DNA of 64,000 nucleotides, taken from positions 50,698 to 114,697 of the forward strand of contig QCPI01000002.1 in the NCBI GenBank assembly GCA_003212625.1, given 5' to 3'. Source of the DNA: Prochlorococcus sp. AG-436-J02. Its GTDB lineage: Bacteria > Cyanobacteriota > Cyanobacteriia > PCC-6307 > Cyanobiaceae. Positions 19,825-31,100 of the stretch are shown piece after piece. Made by a program: the position numbers and the translations under genes. The notes beneath the pieces were generated by a model. It was not told where the DNA came from. It ran no database searches and saw only the letters and a list, made by a program, of their open reading frames with translations. Every line of letters starts with the position of its first letter. Position 1 is the first letter of the stretch.

Positions 19825-20841
19825 CTAGGAATAGCTTACCTTGTGCTTCGAACATGTTCTGATTGTTTTGTTGTTTTTACCTATTCTTGCTTTTAGCCAT
19901 TTTTCAAGAGATGTGGGAAATATATTTAAATCTTCTTGGATTTTCTTAAGTTTATTCATATCGGCACCATAACCTGCCCTTTCAATCCAGTCTGCCATTA
20001 CACCAATGTCGTATTCCAATAGCTTTATGGCTAATCTTGGGATCATGACATACTTAGTTTTGATTCTTTCTGAATAAATTACTTTTCGGAGTGTATTTGC
20101 CATTTCCCTTCCTGTTAGTTCTTCTCCCGCAATATTTAGAGCTTGATTTTTATATTCATTCGGTTTAGATAATATACCTCTTACCCATTTTCCTATATCT
20201 TCCACTGCAATTGTTTGCCACTTGTAATTTTCACCGATTATTCCTGGAAAAATATTGCTAGATAAAGAATATCCGCTTAATTTATTTTCAAAATTTTCAA
20301 AATAGCTAACTGGTCTCAAAATGGTTGAAACCTTATAAAGATCCATCCTCTTGATGTATTCTTCTATATCCCATTTGCTCGTAAAATGTCCTGGGGCTGG
20401 TTCATTTTTGAGTGGATCTTTTGGTTTACTAATAGAACTAAATATAAAGTGCTGAAGATGTCCTTTCTCATAAGCAATTTTTACTTGATTAATTAAGTTA
20501 AAACCTTGCTCAATTTCATAATCTCGAACAATACTTCCTCTAAAGATTTTCCATCCTTTTGTAGGAGTAGTGTTTCCAAAAATAGCTGAAGCTCCTTCAA
20601 ATGCTTTGTTTAGACTTGCTGCATCAAGTAGGTCTCCTTTGACCACTTCTACATTGTTTAGTCTTGCCAGTTCAAGCGCATTTATTGTTTTTGTGTTTCT
20701 TGTAATAGCTCGAATTTTATATTTATTGGTTTTGCAAAGCTCAGTAACAACTCCCATACCTTGTCTACTTGTTGACATGGTTACTGCTATGACAGGCTTT
20801 CGATCTGTCATCGACTCAATAACTTCAGTTGCAGCAACCAC
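19825..20841 (-). CDS. NmrA-like NAD(P)-binding protein
   Basis: PVIAVTMSTSRQGMGVVTEL, IRAITRN, VEVVKGDLLD, FGNTTPTKGW. Confidence 0.78.
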   Translation of the reverse strand: MVAATEVIESMTDRKPVIAVTMSTSRQGMGVVTELCKTNKYKIRAITRNTKTINALELARLNNVEVVKGDLLDAASLNKAFEGASAIFGNTTPTKGWKIFRGSIVRDYEIEQGFNLINQVKIAYEKGHLQHFIFSSISKPKDPLKNEPAPGHFTSKWDIEEYIKRMDLYKVSTILRPVSYFENFENKLSGYSLSSNIFPGIIGENYKWQTIAVEDIGKWVRGILSKPNEYKNQALNIAGEELTGREMANTLRKVIYSERIKTKYVMIPRLAIKLLEYDIGVMADWIERAGYGADMNKLKKIQEDLNIFPTSLEKWLKARIGKNNKTIRTCSKHKVSYS

Positions 20842-21039
20842 GACTCTCTCGACTTGGGTTAAGTAATGTAAATTATAGGTAAACTTATGTAAAGTCGCTG
20901 CCTTTTGCTTCTTCGGTGATGAAAGACTTTTTATCTTCTGTAGATCGATATCAATATTTTTTTTGCGTAAAGGAATGTTTTATTTACGTTTTTTCTTAGA
21001 AATAATGGCTATGTATTAAATAGTTCTTAATTTGATCCT

Positions 21040-21240
21040 ATGGCAAATGAAGTTCTTCCCGGAAACGATCGAAAAAATATTATCTTTGATGTTGTCGATG
21101 GTGTTCCACCTTCAGGCGATGAATCTGAAGAATTTAGATCTTTCCGTTCTAAAATTGAATCTGACATTAATATGCTTGAATTTTCAGCTGAGGAATTAGG
21201 TTTTAATAATGTTTTGTTTGAATATATGAGTCAAGGATAA
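21040..21240 (+). CDS. Hypothetical small acidic protein
   Basis: ORF MANEVLPGNDRKNIIFDVVDG... Confidence 0.55.
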   Translation: MANEVLPGNDRKNIIFDVVDGVPPSGDESEEFRSFRSKIESDINMLEFSAEELGFNNVLFEYMSQG

Positions 21241-21258
21241 TTATATATTTGGAGTTTT

Positions 21259-21648
21259 TTAATCTAGACCTTGGAATAATTCTTTGTGAACTGCAAACGT
21301 ATGGTATAGACAAGTACCATTCTCTGGCGATAATCTTTCCCCGTCTTTATTCCATGCAAGTGAACATATTAATTCTCCATCCCATTTTACATTGTGCTCA
21401 TTTATTTCTTTAGACCATTTTCTAACATCCTTAAAGTGATCAGGCATATGAGTACCTATCTTTCTGCATATATCACATAAAATTGATAATATTGGTGGTT
21501 TAGTGTTTAATTTAAGCTCTTTAGTTAGTGATGGCTGAGTAAAGACTCCAACGTATCTTATATGGTCAATAATCTTTTGCTCTTTGTTATTTAATTTTGC
21601 CTTTATACATGCATCTTCAAATTCATCGATTGGAGTTATCGGTCGCAT
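21259..21648 (-). CDS. Hypothetical protein
   Basis: ORF, ordinary composition. Confidence 0.6.
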   Translation of the reverse strand: MRPITPIDEFEDACIKAKLNNKEQKIIDHIRYVGVFTQPSLTKELKLNTKPPILSILCDICRKIGTHMPDHFKDVRKWSKEINEHNVKWDGELICSLAWNKDGERLSPENGTCLYHTFAVHKELFQGLD

Positions 21649-21974
21649 ACTAAAACTAATTAGTTATTTAAATTATCTTTTATTATCTTGTTTTAATCAA
21701 GTTTATTTTCCTTTATTAATTCATGAATCTAGTTGTCCTTTCAAATAATTTAATTATTTTATCTGACTTCAAAGTGTTCCTGATGTATCAAACCGTCCCA
21801 GATATTCAACTTCTCTGACTATTTCATGAAGTTCTGATTTATATGAGTTTCTTCATGATTCCCTTTATAAAGCCTGTCATAGCGTCGTTGCTCAAGAATA
21901 AAATGTTACAAAATACAATATCAATGGTTATATTCCCAGATGGCTGGTATTTATATTGAGTCTTACTAAAGAAC

Positions 21975-22127
21975 ATGCTTCCTTTAACTTTCGCTGGACT
22001 TCTAAGCACACCAGCTCCTACTGCGCCAATCCTAGGTATCGCTTTTATGGCTCTATTCGGAATTATGGCTGTCGTTGTCGGCCCTAATTACGATGGTTTT
22101 AATGATCCAAATACATCTAATAAGTAA
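21975..22127 (+). CDS. Small single-TM protein with STPAPT and VGPNYDG motifs, 50 aa
   Basis: MLPLTFAGLLSTPAPTAPILGIAFMALFGIMAVVVGPNYDGFNDPNTSNK. Confidence 0.65.
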   Translation: MLPLTFAGLLSTPAPTAPILGIAFMALFGIMAVVVGPNYDGFNDPNTSNK

Positions 22128-22149
22128 ATAGCTCATAAAACCTGAATAT

Positions 22150-22186
22150 GTGGTTAGTTGTCTAATTGATAACTAACCACTTTTTT
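22150..22186 (+). terminator. Rho-independent terminator
   Basis: GTGGTTAGTT-gtctaattgat-AACTAACCAC-TTTTTT, perfect 10-bp stem. Confidence 0.88.
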
Positions 22187-22404
22187 CTATCTAAATTTAT
22201 AGACCACTTCTTATGCCGAAATTCATTAATTAAATTAGAAAAGCTAACCGACTATTTTGTAGCGAATCATTTATCGTTTATCAACATAAGATTCTTATTG
22301 GTGTATCAATAAGTCAAATATAATTATTTTTTGTTTTAGAACGGGTAACCAATTTATTTATTAATTCATTTTCTGCTATTTATAACTAGCTTTATTTATC
22401 ATTT

Positions 22405-22554
22405 ATGGGAAGTTTTTTATTTGCTGGTCTTACTAGCACACCAGCTCCTACAGCTGTTCTAGTAGGTGTCGCTTCAATCGTTTTATTCGCAATTGTTGGT
22501 TTAGCCGTAGGTCCTGATTATGATGGGATGAACGCTCCAGAAGTTAAAAAGTAA
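22405..22554 (+). CDS. Small single-TM protein, tandem paralogue of 21975..22127
   Basis: MGSFLFAGLTSTPAPTAVLVGVASIVLFAIVGLAVGPDYDGMNAPEVKK. Confidence 0.65.
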   Translation: MGSFLFAGLTSTPAPTAVLVGVASIVLFAIVGLAVGPDYDGMNAPEVKK

Positions 22555-22581
22555 AAAACTAATTTTATTAAAAAAAACTAA

Positions 22582-22613
22582 GGTAAATAAATATCGTTAT
22601 TTACCTTTTTTTT
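22582..22613 (+). terminator. Rho-independent terminator
   Basis: GGTAAATAA-atatcg-TTATTTACC-TTTTTTTT. Confidence 0.8.
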
Positions 22614-23220
22614 ATGGCATTTTTTTTATTGATTTTATGTTTGTAATAAGTTTCCTATATGATTCTCTATTATCAGGATTCATTTCACTTACTTTATAAG
22701 TATTTATATATACGTGTAATTTTTTAAAAAATAAATACCATGATTTAGAGAACTTTTTCTTAATTTCTTTTCTCTTTCTTCCTCTTTCTAATTGATCTCT
22801 CTTAAGCCTTCTTAAATAACATATTTCTTTCTTTTGTCTACAAAATATGTTCATTGTATTTTTATAATCTATATTTAACCTGTGCGAAAAAATTCCTTCA
22901 ATAATTAGAAATTTAGTCCCTTTTAATTCTGATGTTATTGAATGTGAGGATTTTCTTCTCCTAAAATCATAATTAATTAACTTTATAGATTTTTTCTTGT
23001 TATAAATTGAATTTATTGTTTTGATTATTTCTTTTTCTTTAATACTTATAATTCTGTCGTAAAGGTCAATAATAAATATTGATAATATTTTAATTAATAA
23101 ATTATCTCTATAGTATGAATCTGTTTTGATTATAAATGCATTATTTAGATCATTGTATAATTTCTTAGCTAAGTGAGATTTTCCAGATCCAGATGGACCT
23201 GTAATTACTATTGTTTTCAT
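22612..23220 (-). CDS. Uridine-kinase-like P-loop nucleoside kinase
   Basis: MKTIVITGPSGSGKSHLAKKL, KTDSYYR, FLIIEGIFSH, RRLKRDQLERG. Confidence 0.7.
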   Translation of the reverse strand: MKTIVITGPSGSGKSHLAKKLYNDLNNAFIIKTDSYYRDNLLIKILSIFIIDLYDRIISIKEKEIIKTINSIYNKKKSIKLINYDFRRRKSSHSITSELKGTKFLIIEGIFSHRLNIDYKNTMNIFCRQKKEICYLRRLKRDQLERGRKRKEIKKKFSKSWYLFFKKLHVYINTYKVSEMNPDNRESYRKLITNIKSIKKMP

Positions 23221-23302
23221 TGGCTACTAATAAATATATAATCTATTCAAAATAAAAGGTTCGTATTTGATACTAAAACATAATCTAATATTTTGGTCTA
23301 AA

Positions 23303-23425
23303 TTAATTTTTTTGATAGTCAACCCCATTCTTATTGAATCTATTTTCGATAAATCTTACTACTAGAATGATTACAGGAATATGCATAAGTCCACCTAGTA
23401 CTACTGTAGTTTCATTGTAAGCCAT
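23303..23425 (-). CDS. Possible 40 aa single-TM peptide
   Basis: MAYNETTVVLGGLMHIPVIILVVRFIENRFNKNGVDYQKN. Confidence 0.4.
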   Translation of the reverse strand: MAYNETTVVLGGLMHIPVIILVVRFIENRFNKNGVDYQKN

Positions 23426-23525
23426 GATCTTTTTATAAGTATTTTATAAATATACGTTATTAATCTTTTGTTAGCCTGATATGTATCTTTTAGTTATATA
23501 CCTGGAATACATCTGTAGGTATAAA

Positions 23526-23753
23526 TTACATTATTTCAGATAACTCGTTTTCGAAAAACCAATTTATCTCACCATTGTTTAGTTTGACTACCAAGCCAAA
23601 TTGATTTCCATCAACCATTTTATATCCAACCAATTCAACAATAGGATCTTTACTAATTATTAATAAGATGTTCTCTGGTAAGCGGTCATTAACCTCACTG
23701 ATTTCTATTTTTAGTTTTTGCCCTTTTTTAAGAGTTGTAGAATCTTCTATCAT
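23526..23753 (-). CDS. DUF2862-like cyanobacterial protein
   Basis: KKGQKLKI...VGYKMVDGNQFGLVVKLNNGEINWFFENEL. Confidence 0.7.
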   Translation of the reverse strand: MIEDSTTLKKGQKLKIEISEVNDRLPENILLIISKDPIVELVGYKMVDGNQFGLVVKLNNGEINWFFENELSEIM

Positions 23754-23793
23754 AATTAAATTTATTTACTAAATAAATAATTAATGTAATAGT

Positions 23794-24084
23794 TTATCCA
23801 ATTATTGATAGTGATAATTGATTCTCGATTCCACTGTATTTAATATATTCTTGAAATTCAGATGAATTAAATGCTTTTTGTGCGGCTGCTTTAGATTCAA
23901 ATTCAACTATTACTCCTAACTGACCACCATCCCATTCGTTTAAATCTGAATTTTGATTTACGTCTTTTGCAATAATTGTTCCTCCAACAGATCTAAGCCA
24001 TGGAACCACCGTCTTTACATATTCTATGAATTGAGCTGTGCTTTCGATTTTGGCTTGTTTTAGCCAGTACCCTTTGTTTGACAT
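23794..24084 (-). CDS. DUF1330-like protein
   Basis: MSNKGYWLKQAKI...GGTIIAKD...VIVEFESKAAAQKAFNSSEFQEY. Confidence 0.75.
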   Translation of the reverse strand: MSNKGYWLKQAKIESTAQFIEYVKTVVPWLRSVGGTIIAKDVNQNSDLNEWDGGQLGVIVEFESKAAAQKAFNSSEFQEYIKYSGIENQLSLSIIG

Positions 24085-24268
24085 TCCTTTATTTTTTCTT
24101 TAGATTTTCTCATGAAACGGTCACGTTTTGTATTGCTGAAAAAATAATTAATGTTTTATACGTTAAGTATTTATGCTAATAGGAATTGTATTTAATTTTA
24201 ATTTTTTTGGATTTTCTATTATTAATTATTGAATTAGTACATCTAAGTATTTTCTTAAATTTTAATGG

Positions 24269-24496
24269 TCAATTTATAGGATTAATTGATTCAAGTTTTG
24301 ATTTTAGTTGTATAGCTAAATGCTGACGACCAACTGCTAGCAATTTAAGAGTGTCTTCATGCATTCTTAATTGTGCATCAGCGACCTGCAATCCTTTTAA
24401 AAGTTCTTGAACATCTTTCGGTAAGTTTTTTAGATCATATTTCTTATCTTCAAATGTTAAGATTGCATCCTTATCGTTTATAGGTGTATTTCCCAT
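24269..24496 (-). CDS. Hypothetical small protein
   Basis: ORF MGNTPINDKDAILTFEDKKYDLKNLPKDVQELLKGLQVADAQL... Confidence 0.6.
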   Translation of the reverse strand: MGNTPINDKDAILTFEDKKYDLKNLPKDVQELLKGLQVADAQLRMHEDTLKLLAVGRQHLAIQLKSKLESINPIN

Positions 24497-24539
24497 TAAT
24501 TTTAAAATGAATATAATGTAATTATAGCATTAATTGTAT

Positions 24540-26279
24540 TTACAAATTACTCGAAATAAATTGTTTATCGAAGAAATCTTTATAGCGTCCTTTTTGCTTA
24601 ATTAAATCATTGTGGTTCCCAACCTCGCTTACTTTCCCACTTTCTATTACAGCAATTTTATTTGCGTTTTGTACTGTTGACAATCTGTGTGCAATTACCA
24701 AGACGGTTCTATTATCCATTGCTTGTTTAAGACCTTTTTGAACAGATGCTTCTGCTTCCACATCAAGAGCACTTGTAGCTTCATCTAATAGTAAAATTGT
24801 GGGATCACCTAAGATTGCCCTTGCTATTGAAATTCTTTGTAGTTGACCCCCTGAAAGATTTGCGCCTCTTTCTTCTATAAAAGTTTCATAGCCATCAGGA
24901 AGTTGTTCAATAAAATTATGGGCATTTGCAATTTTGGCTGCTTTAATAATTTTATCTTTACTTGTGGGTCTTCCAAACTTTATCGCTTCAGATATTGTCC
25001 CGGAAAAAATAAAGGTTTTTTGAGGAACTATTGCGATTAAATTTCTTAATATTTTTGTATTTATTTTATTTAAATTATAGCCATCAATAAATATGTTGCC
25101 TTGACTAGGTTCGATAAATTTTAATATTAAGGAGAATATAGTACTTTTGCCTGCGCCTGAAGGTCCAACAAGTGCAACAATTTCACCTTTACCTATTTTT
25201 AAATTGATATTATTTAAAACTTGATTATTTGCAATATACGAAAAAAATACATTACTAAATACTATTTCACCATTAATATTTTTAGGATGTATCTCTTGTT
25301 TTGAGTTTGATATTTCTATTGGGTTTATTGTTATTTCGTTTAACCTTTTTAGTGATGCCTGTCCTTGCTTTAACTCATTATAATTAGTAGTTATATGACT
25401 TATAGGATCAATTAACATCAATAGTGCAGTGAAATAACTTCCAAACTCTTCGTTTGAGATATCACCCGTTTGTATTCTATAAGTTCCAATGGCAAGGATA
25501 GTTAGAATTCCAATTATTTCTATTAGTCCAACTATTGGATGTTGAAGGGCTACAAGTCGAAGCATTCTATATTTTGCTTTTTTGTGTAAATTAACTTGTT
25601 TATCAAAATTCTTTTGCAACCATTCTTCAACAGCGAATGCTTTAACCATAGGAAGGCCTTGAATTGCTTCTGATAGCAAGCCTGCTAATGAACTGATTTT
25701 ACTTTGACTCTGTTCAGCTGCTTTTAATACTCTTGCTCCAAAATCACTAACTAATAATGCAATTATTGGGGCTAGAATTATAGTTGCAAGTGATAAATTC
25801 CAATCAATAAATATCATATAACCAAATACCACTAACAATTGAAATACTGATGGAGTTGTATCTTGAATTGTTTTATATATCACTTCTCCTACTCGATCAA
25901 CATCTTCTGTAAGTCTGTATGCGATATCACCTGAGGAGAACTTTTCTATAAAAAGTATATTGGTCTTTTGTAGCTTTCTAAATAACGTTGTCCTAAGGTC
26001 TTGACTTAATGCTAATGATGGTTTTGCAAGAAGACTATCTTGAAGATATTGTGCGATTTTTTGAATTATAAAAACTAATAAAGCTTGAACTATTACCTTT
26101 AGAACTTGACTGGTATTTCCTTGTCCAATTGCTGGGATAAGTTTTCCTGCTAACCAAGCTAGTAGTGGCCAACAGCTTACATAAACAAGCATGCTGATCC
26201 CACCCATTATCAATACTGGTATGTGTCCCTTCAGCCTCCGTATAAGGTAAGTAAAATTAATTTTGTTTTTTTTATTCAT
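24540..26279 (-). CDS. ABC exporter, fused permease and ATPase (MsbA-like)
   Basis: Walker A GPSGAGKST, LSGGQ signature, LLLDEATSALD, N-terminal TM domain. Confidence 0.93.
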   Translation of the reverse strand: MNKKNKINFTYLIRRLKGHIPVLIMGGISMLVYVSCWPLLAWLAGKLIPAIGQGNTSQVLKVIVQALLVFIIQKIAQYLQDSLLAKPSLALSQDLRTTLFRKLQKTNILFIEKFSSGDIAYRLTEDVDRVGEVIYKTIQDTTPSVFQLLVVFGYMIFIDWNLSLATIILAPIIALLVSDFGARVLKAAEQSQSKISSLAGLLSEAIQGLPMVKAFAVEEWLQKNFDKQVNLHKKAKYRMLRLVALQHPIVGLIEIIGILTILAIGTYRIQTGDISNEEFGSYFTALLMLIDPISHITTNYNELKQGQASLKRLNEITINPIEISNSKQEIHPKNINGEIVFSNVFFSYIANNQVLNNINLKIGKGEIVALVGPSGAGKSTIFSLILKFIEPSQGNIFIDGYNLNKINTKILRNLIAIVPQKTFIFSGTISEAIKFGRPTSKDKIIKAAKIANAHNFIEQLPDGYETFIEERGANLSGGQLQRISIARAILGDPTILLLDEATSALDVEAEASVQKGLKQAMDNRTVLVIAHRLSTVQNANKIAVIESGKVSEVGNHNDLIKQKGRYKDFFDKQFISSNL

Positions 26280-26317
26280 TCCATCAAACTAACAATGTTT
26301 AACTTAAAAGCACGTAA

Positions 26318-26536
26318 ATGAAATTAGATCAATTTCTTAAGTTGGTTGGAATCGTTCAAACTGGTGGGGAAGCTAAATTGATTATCAGATCAGGAAAAAT
26401 AACCGTAAATGGCATAGTGGAAAATAGAAGAGGTAGAAAATTAGTTGATGGTGATCAAATTATTTTTGCTAATGAAACATACATTGTTCCAAATTCTGAT
26501 CCTCTAGGCCGTAAGTTGGCATTGAGTGAAAAATGA
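26318..26536 (+). CDS. S4-domain RNA-binding protein (YbcJ-like)
   Basis: [46 protein letters not shown]. Confidence 0.82.
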   Translation: MKLDQFLKLVGIVQTGGEAKLIIRSGKITVNGIVENRRGRKLVDGDQIIFANETYIVPNSDPLGRKLALSEK

Positions 26537-27282
26537 GGAACTACGTGCGTAAACCCGTAATCGCAGGGAATTGGAAGATGAATATGACATGTACTGAGTC
26601 TATTGAGTACATGCGCGTATTAATTCCATTACTGAAAGACATACCTAAAGATAGGGAAATTGTTATTGCCCCTCCATTTACAGCTATTTACCCTTTATCC
26701 GAGTTTATTAAGGGAACCAGCGAGTCACTTTATTTATCCAGTCAAAATGTTCACTGGGAGGATAGCGGTGCCTATACGGCTGAAGTCTCACCTCTAATGC
26801 TTAATGAACTTTCGGTTAAATGTGCAATAGTTGGTCATAGTGAACCACGAAAATATTTTAGTGAGAGTGATGAGCAAATAAATAAGAGAGCGCAATCTGC
26901 CCAAGATCATCAATTAATTCCCATTGTCTGTGTAGGTGAAACTTTTCAACAAAGAGAGCTTGGAGAGGCAGAAAGAGTTATTAGAAGGCAGATTGATCAA
27001 GGACTTGAAGGCATTGATGTTAAAAGATTAATAGTCGCTTATGAACCAATTTGGGCAATTGGAACAGGAAAAACATGCGCAGCTAATGAAGCAAATAGAA
27101 TTTGCGGACTTATACGTAAATGGATTGGTTTCGAAGACGTTATAATTCAATATGGTGGATCAGTTAAATCTAGTAATATTGATGAAATAATGTCTATGTC
27201 AGATATTGATGGTGTATTAGTTGGTGGAGCTTCTTTAGATCCTATAAGTTTTGCGAGAATTGCAAATTACGAAACAATCTAG
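26533..27282 (+). CDS. tpiA: Triosephosphate isomerase
   Basis: [45 protein letters not shown]. Confidence 0.96.
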   Translation: MRNYVRKPVIAGNWKMNMTCTESIEYMRVLIPLLKDIPKDREIVIAPPFTAIYPLSEFIKGTSESLYLSSQNVHWEDSGAYTAEVSPLMLNELSVKCAIVGHSEPRKYFSESDEQINKRAQSAQDHQLIPIVCVGETFQQRELGEAERVIRRQIDQGLEGIDVKRLIVAYEPIWAIGTGKTCAANEANRICGLIRKWIGFEDVIIQYGGSVKSSNIDEIMSMSDIDGVLVGGASLDPISFARIANYETI

Positions 27283-28102
27283 TAATCACTTGCTGAAATA
27301 TTGGGAATGCGACACCAATATATTGGCAATAATCAATATTACTAATGATTCATTTAGTGATGGAGGGCTTTTTATTGATTTCACCTCGGCTATTGAGTAT
27401 GCATGTTTATGTGTTAAAAATGGTGCGAAAGTATTAGATTTAGGTGCACAAAGTACTAGACCTGGAGCAGTTGAGGTTGGTGCAGAATTAGAAATTAAAA
27501 GACTAATCCCAATAATTAAGGAACTAAAACTAATACATCCTGATATACAGCTTTCTATTGATACCTTTCATCATTCTGTTGCTAAAACTTGTTTAAATGC
27601 TGGTGCAGATTGGGTTAATGATATTAGTGGTGGGCGCCATGACCCTGAGATATTTAATGTCATTGCTGATTATGAATGCCCATATGTCTTAACCCATAGT
27701 CGTGGAAATAGTATGACAATGGATTCTCTTGCGAAATATAATAATATTGTTATGGATGTGAAAAATGAATTATCAAATCAAATTGAACTAGCTTTTTCTG
27801 CTGGTGTTAAAGCAAAACAAATTATCATTGATCCAGGTATAGGTTTTGCAAAAAATGTTGATCAAAATTTGAGTTTGCTAAGAAATTTAGAAGAATTTGT
27901 ATCAATGAATTATCCAGTATTAGTAGGTCCCTCCAGAAAGAGATTTATAGGTTTTGTTATTAATGAATCTCATCCTAATAATAGAATATTTGGAACAGCA
28001 GCTGTTGCCTCTAGATGTGTTATTGCTGGAGTTAATTTTCTAAGAGTTCATGATATTAAAGAAATTTCTCAAGTTATAAAAATGACTAAGTCAATAATTT
28101 AA
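27251..28102 (+). CDS. folP: Dihydropteroate synthase
   Basis: [55 protein letters not shown]. Confidence 0.94.
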   Translation: MRELQITKQSSNHLLKYWECDTNILAIINITNDSFSDGGLFIDFTSAIEYACLCVKNGAKVLDLGAQSTRPGAVEVGAELEIKRLIPIIKELKLIHPDIQLSIDTFHHSVAKTCLNAGADWVNDISGGRHDPEIFNVIADYECPYVLTHSRGNSMTMDSLAKYNNIVMDVKNELSNQIELAFSAGVKAKQIIIDPGIGFAKNVDQNLSLLRNLEEFVSMNYPVLVGPSRKRFIGFVINESHPNNRIFGTAAVASRCVIAGVNFLRVHDIKEISQVIKMTKSII

Positions 28103-28111
28103 TTATTAAAG

Positions 28112-31100
28112 CTAATCTTCTGTATTAACTCCTTCAATTCTATCTTCTACTTCTTGATAGAGCTCTTTTAATTGTTCTATATTTTCCTCTGATGTTTCCC
28201 AATATCCTCTTCCATTAACTTCTAGTAATGTTCCAACAATTCTTCTAAAACTATGTGGATTTAACTCCATTAATCTTTTCCTCATTTCAGGATCATTTAT
28301 AAATGTTTCATTTGACTCTTCATATACAAAATTATCAACCTGTCCGCTAGTTGCACTCCAACCCAATGTGTAATTAAGACGGTTTGAAACCTCTCTTACA
28401 CCTTCATAACCAGACTTAAGCATTCCTTCATACCATTTTGGATTAAGTAATTTTGTTCTTGAATCCAATCTAATTGTTTCACTTAAAGACCTAACCTGAG
28501 CATTTGCTGTTGTTGTATCTGCTATATAGCTGCTTGGAGCTTTACCATCATCTCTTAGGTTTTTAATTAAATTTGTTGGATCTGAATCAAAATAATGACT
28601 CACATCTGTTAATGAAATTTCTGATGAATCAAGGTTTTGAAATGTAACATCAGCAGTTTTCATAACTGATTCAAAAACATCTCTATTTTGATTCATTTCT
28701 CCGGGGTTATCAGCATTGAAGGCGTATGTTTTTCTTGATAGATACATTTCTTGTAATTCATTTTCTTCTTCCCACGTTGAATTCTCTACTGCAAGATTTA
28801 CATTTGAGCTATAACTTCCACTTGCATTTGAGAAAACTCTGCTTGCAGATTCTCTAATTGATTTACCTTCTTTTTCAGCCTGTTCAATTGTATGTTTTCT
28901 TACGAAATTTTGTTCGACAGGCTCTTCTGCTTCTGCGGCCATTTTTACTGCTTGATCTATTAATGCCATTTGATTAATAAATAAATCCCTGAAAACACCG
29001 GAGCAATTAACTACAACATCAATTCTTGGACGTCCTAATTCCTCAAGAGGAATTAGTTCTAACTTGTTAACTCTTCCAACAGAATCTGGTTTGGGTTTTA
29101 CTCCAACAAACCAAAGTATTTGAGCTAATGACTCACCATAAGTTTTGATGTTGTCAGTACCCCATAGAACACATGCAATAGTTTCAGGCCATGTGCCTTG
29201 TTCCTCTTTTTGTCTCTCGATAAGCTTGTCTACAACACCTTTAGCTGATGCAACTGCAGCTACAGTAGGAATTGATTGAGGATCTAATGCATGAATATTT
29301 TTACCACTAGGTAACACACCAGGGTTTCTTATTGGATCTCCACCTGGACCTGGAAGTACATAATCCCCATCTAAAGCTTTTAAAAGGCTCTCCATTTCCT
29401 TGTCTGCACAAATCTGCTCTAAACAAAATCGTAAATAATCAAATAATTTATCTAAGGAATTTGAATTTACTTTTTCAAATCCTGCTTTTCTTGTTGCTGC
29501 TATCCATGGTGAGGGTATAGAAAATCCAATACTTCTTAAGAATTCAATAAATAACGTCCATAGACTCTTCTTCATATTTACTCTTCCATCTCTTCCTGTT
29601 AAGGCTTTAACCATTGAACTAACAGCTTCTCTGGAAGTATCAGTAATTGATTTATTTAGTTCAACATCTTCTAATTTGCCTTTGTTGTTTCCCTCATAAA
29701 CTTCTTCTATCTTTTTCCCTTTTGATTCTGCTAGTAAACCTGGTAATGATCTGATTCCATCATCTTCCCTTTCTATTGATGCGATACTTACCAATGTCGC
29801 TATTGCTTCTTCAGCTGTAGCTGGTTTACCAATAGTATGCAAACCACAAGGCAATAATCTACTTTCAATTTCCATTAATTGTTTATAAACATTACCCACA
29901 ACTAAATCTCTTTCATCTATTCCTAATTCAGAAGCATCTTTTTTTGGTAGCTTTACATCTTCATCTAAATTACATTTCTTTGATGTTTCAATTATCGCGT
30001 TGACGATTTGAATTCCTCTTCCACTCTCTCGTAATTGTTGGTAAGAACCTACTAATTCGCCAAGTTCTTTTAATCCTTTATAAAGTCCAGCATTTTCTGC
30101 AGGCGGGGTTAAATAACTAATTGTTGATGCATATCCTCTTCTTTTAGCAATTGTTGCTTCAGAAGGATTATTTGCTGCGTAGTAATAAAGATTTGGTAGA
30201 CCACCAATTAATGAATCTGGATAGCAAGTCTCACTCATTCCCATTTGTTTCCCGGGCATGAATTCGAGTGAGCCATGGGTTCCAAAATGTAAAACAGCGT
30301 CTGCTTTCCAGACTTTTTCTAAATAGGTGTAATAAGCAGCAAAACCATGATGAGGACTTGCACTTCTAGAATAAAGCAATCTCATTGGATCCCCTTCGTA
30401 TCCAAAGGTTGGTTGTACTCCTACAAATACATTCCCAAACTCTTTTCCATAGACAAGAAGATTTTGTCCATCACTATTTAAATTTCCAGGTGGTTTTCCC
30501 CAGTTTTCTTCTAATCGTTCAGAGTATGGAGTTAACTTTTCATATTCTTTAACACTCATTCGATGTGCTATTGATAATTCTGGTGAACCCTGTAATGCCT
30601 CAGGATCATTTATTAATGCCTCCATTAGTTCTTTAGGGTTTTTAGGTAAATTATTAATTACATATCCTTGTTTTTTCATTTCTTGAAGAACTCTATGAAT
30701 TGATCCAAATACATCAAGATATGCCGCCGTTCCGACGTTTCCTTTGTCTGGTGGAAAACTAAATACAGTAATAGCTAGTTTCTTTTGGTCACGTTTTTTA
30801 ATTCTTAGTGATGACCATCTAATTGCTCTTTCAGCTATTGCATCTACACGATCTTGAAGAGTGTGAGCTTTTCCAGTTGCATCATCTCTTCCTGATAAAA
30901 CAATTGGCTCTATAGCACCATCTAATTCTGGAATAGCAATTTGTAATGCAACTTGAACTGGATGAAGTCCTAAATCACTACCTTCCCATTCTTGAGTTGT
31001 TTGAAAAACCAATGGCAAGGCAACCATATATGGTCTATTAAGTTTTTTTAATGATTCAATTGCTTTTGGATGATCCTGTCTTGCTGGGCCACCTACAAGT

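Noticed and set aside
29332-29520. Plus-strand ORF inside chlH
   Set aside because: Antisense shadow of chlH; the same applies to 31332-31556
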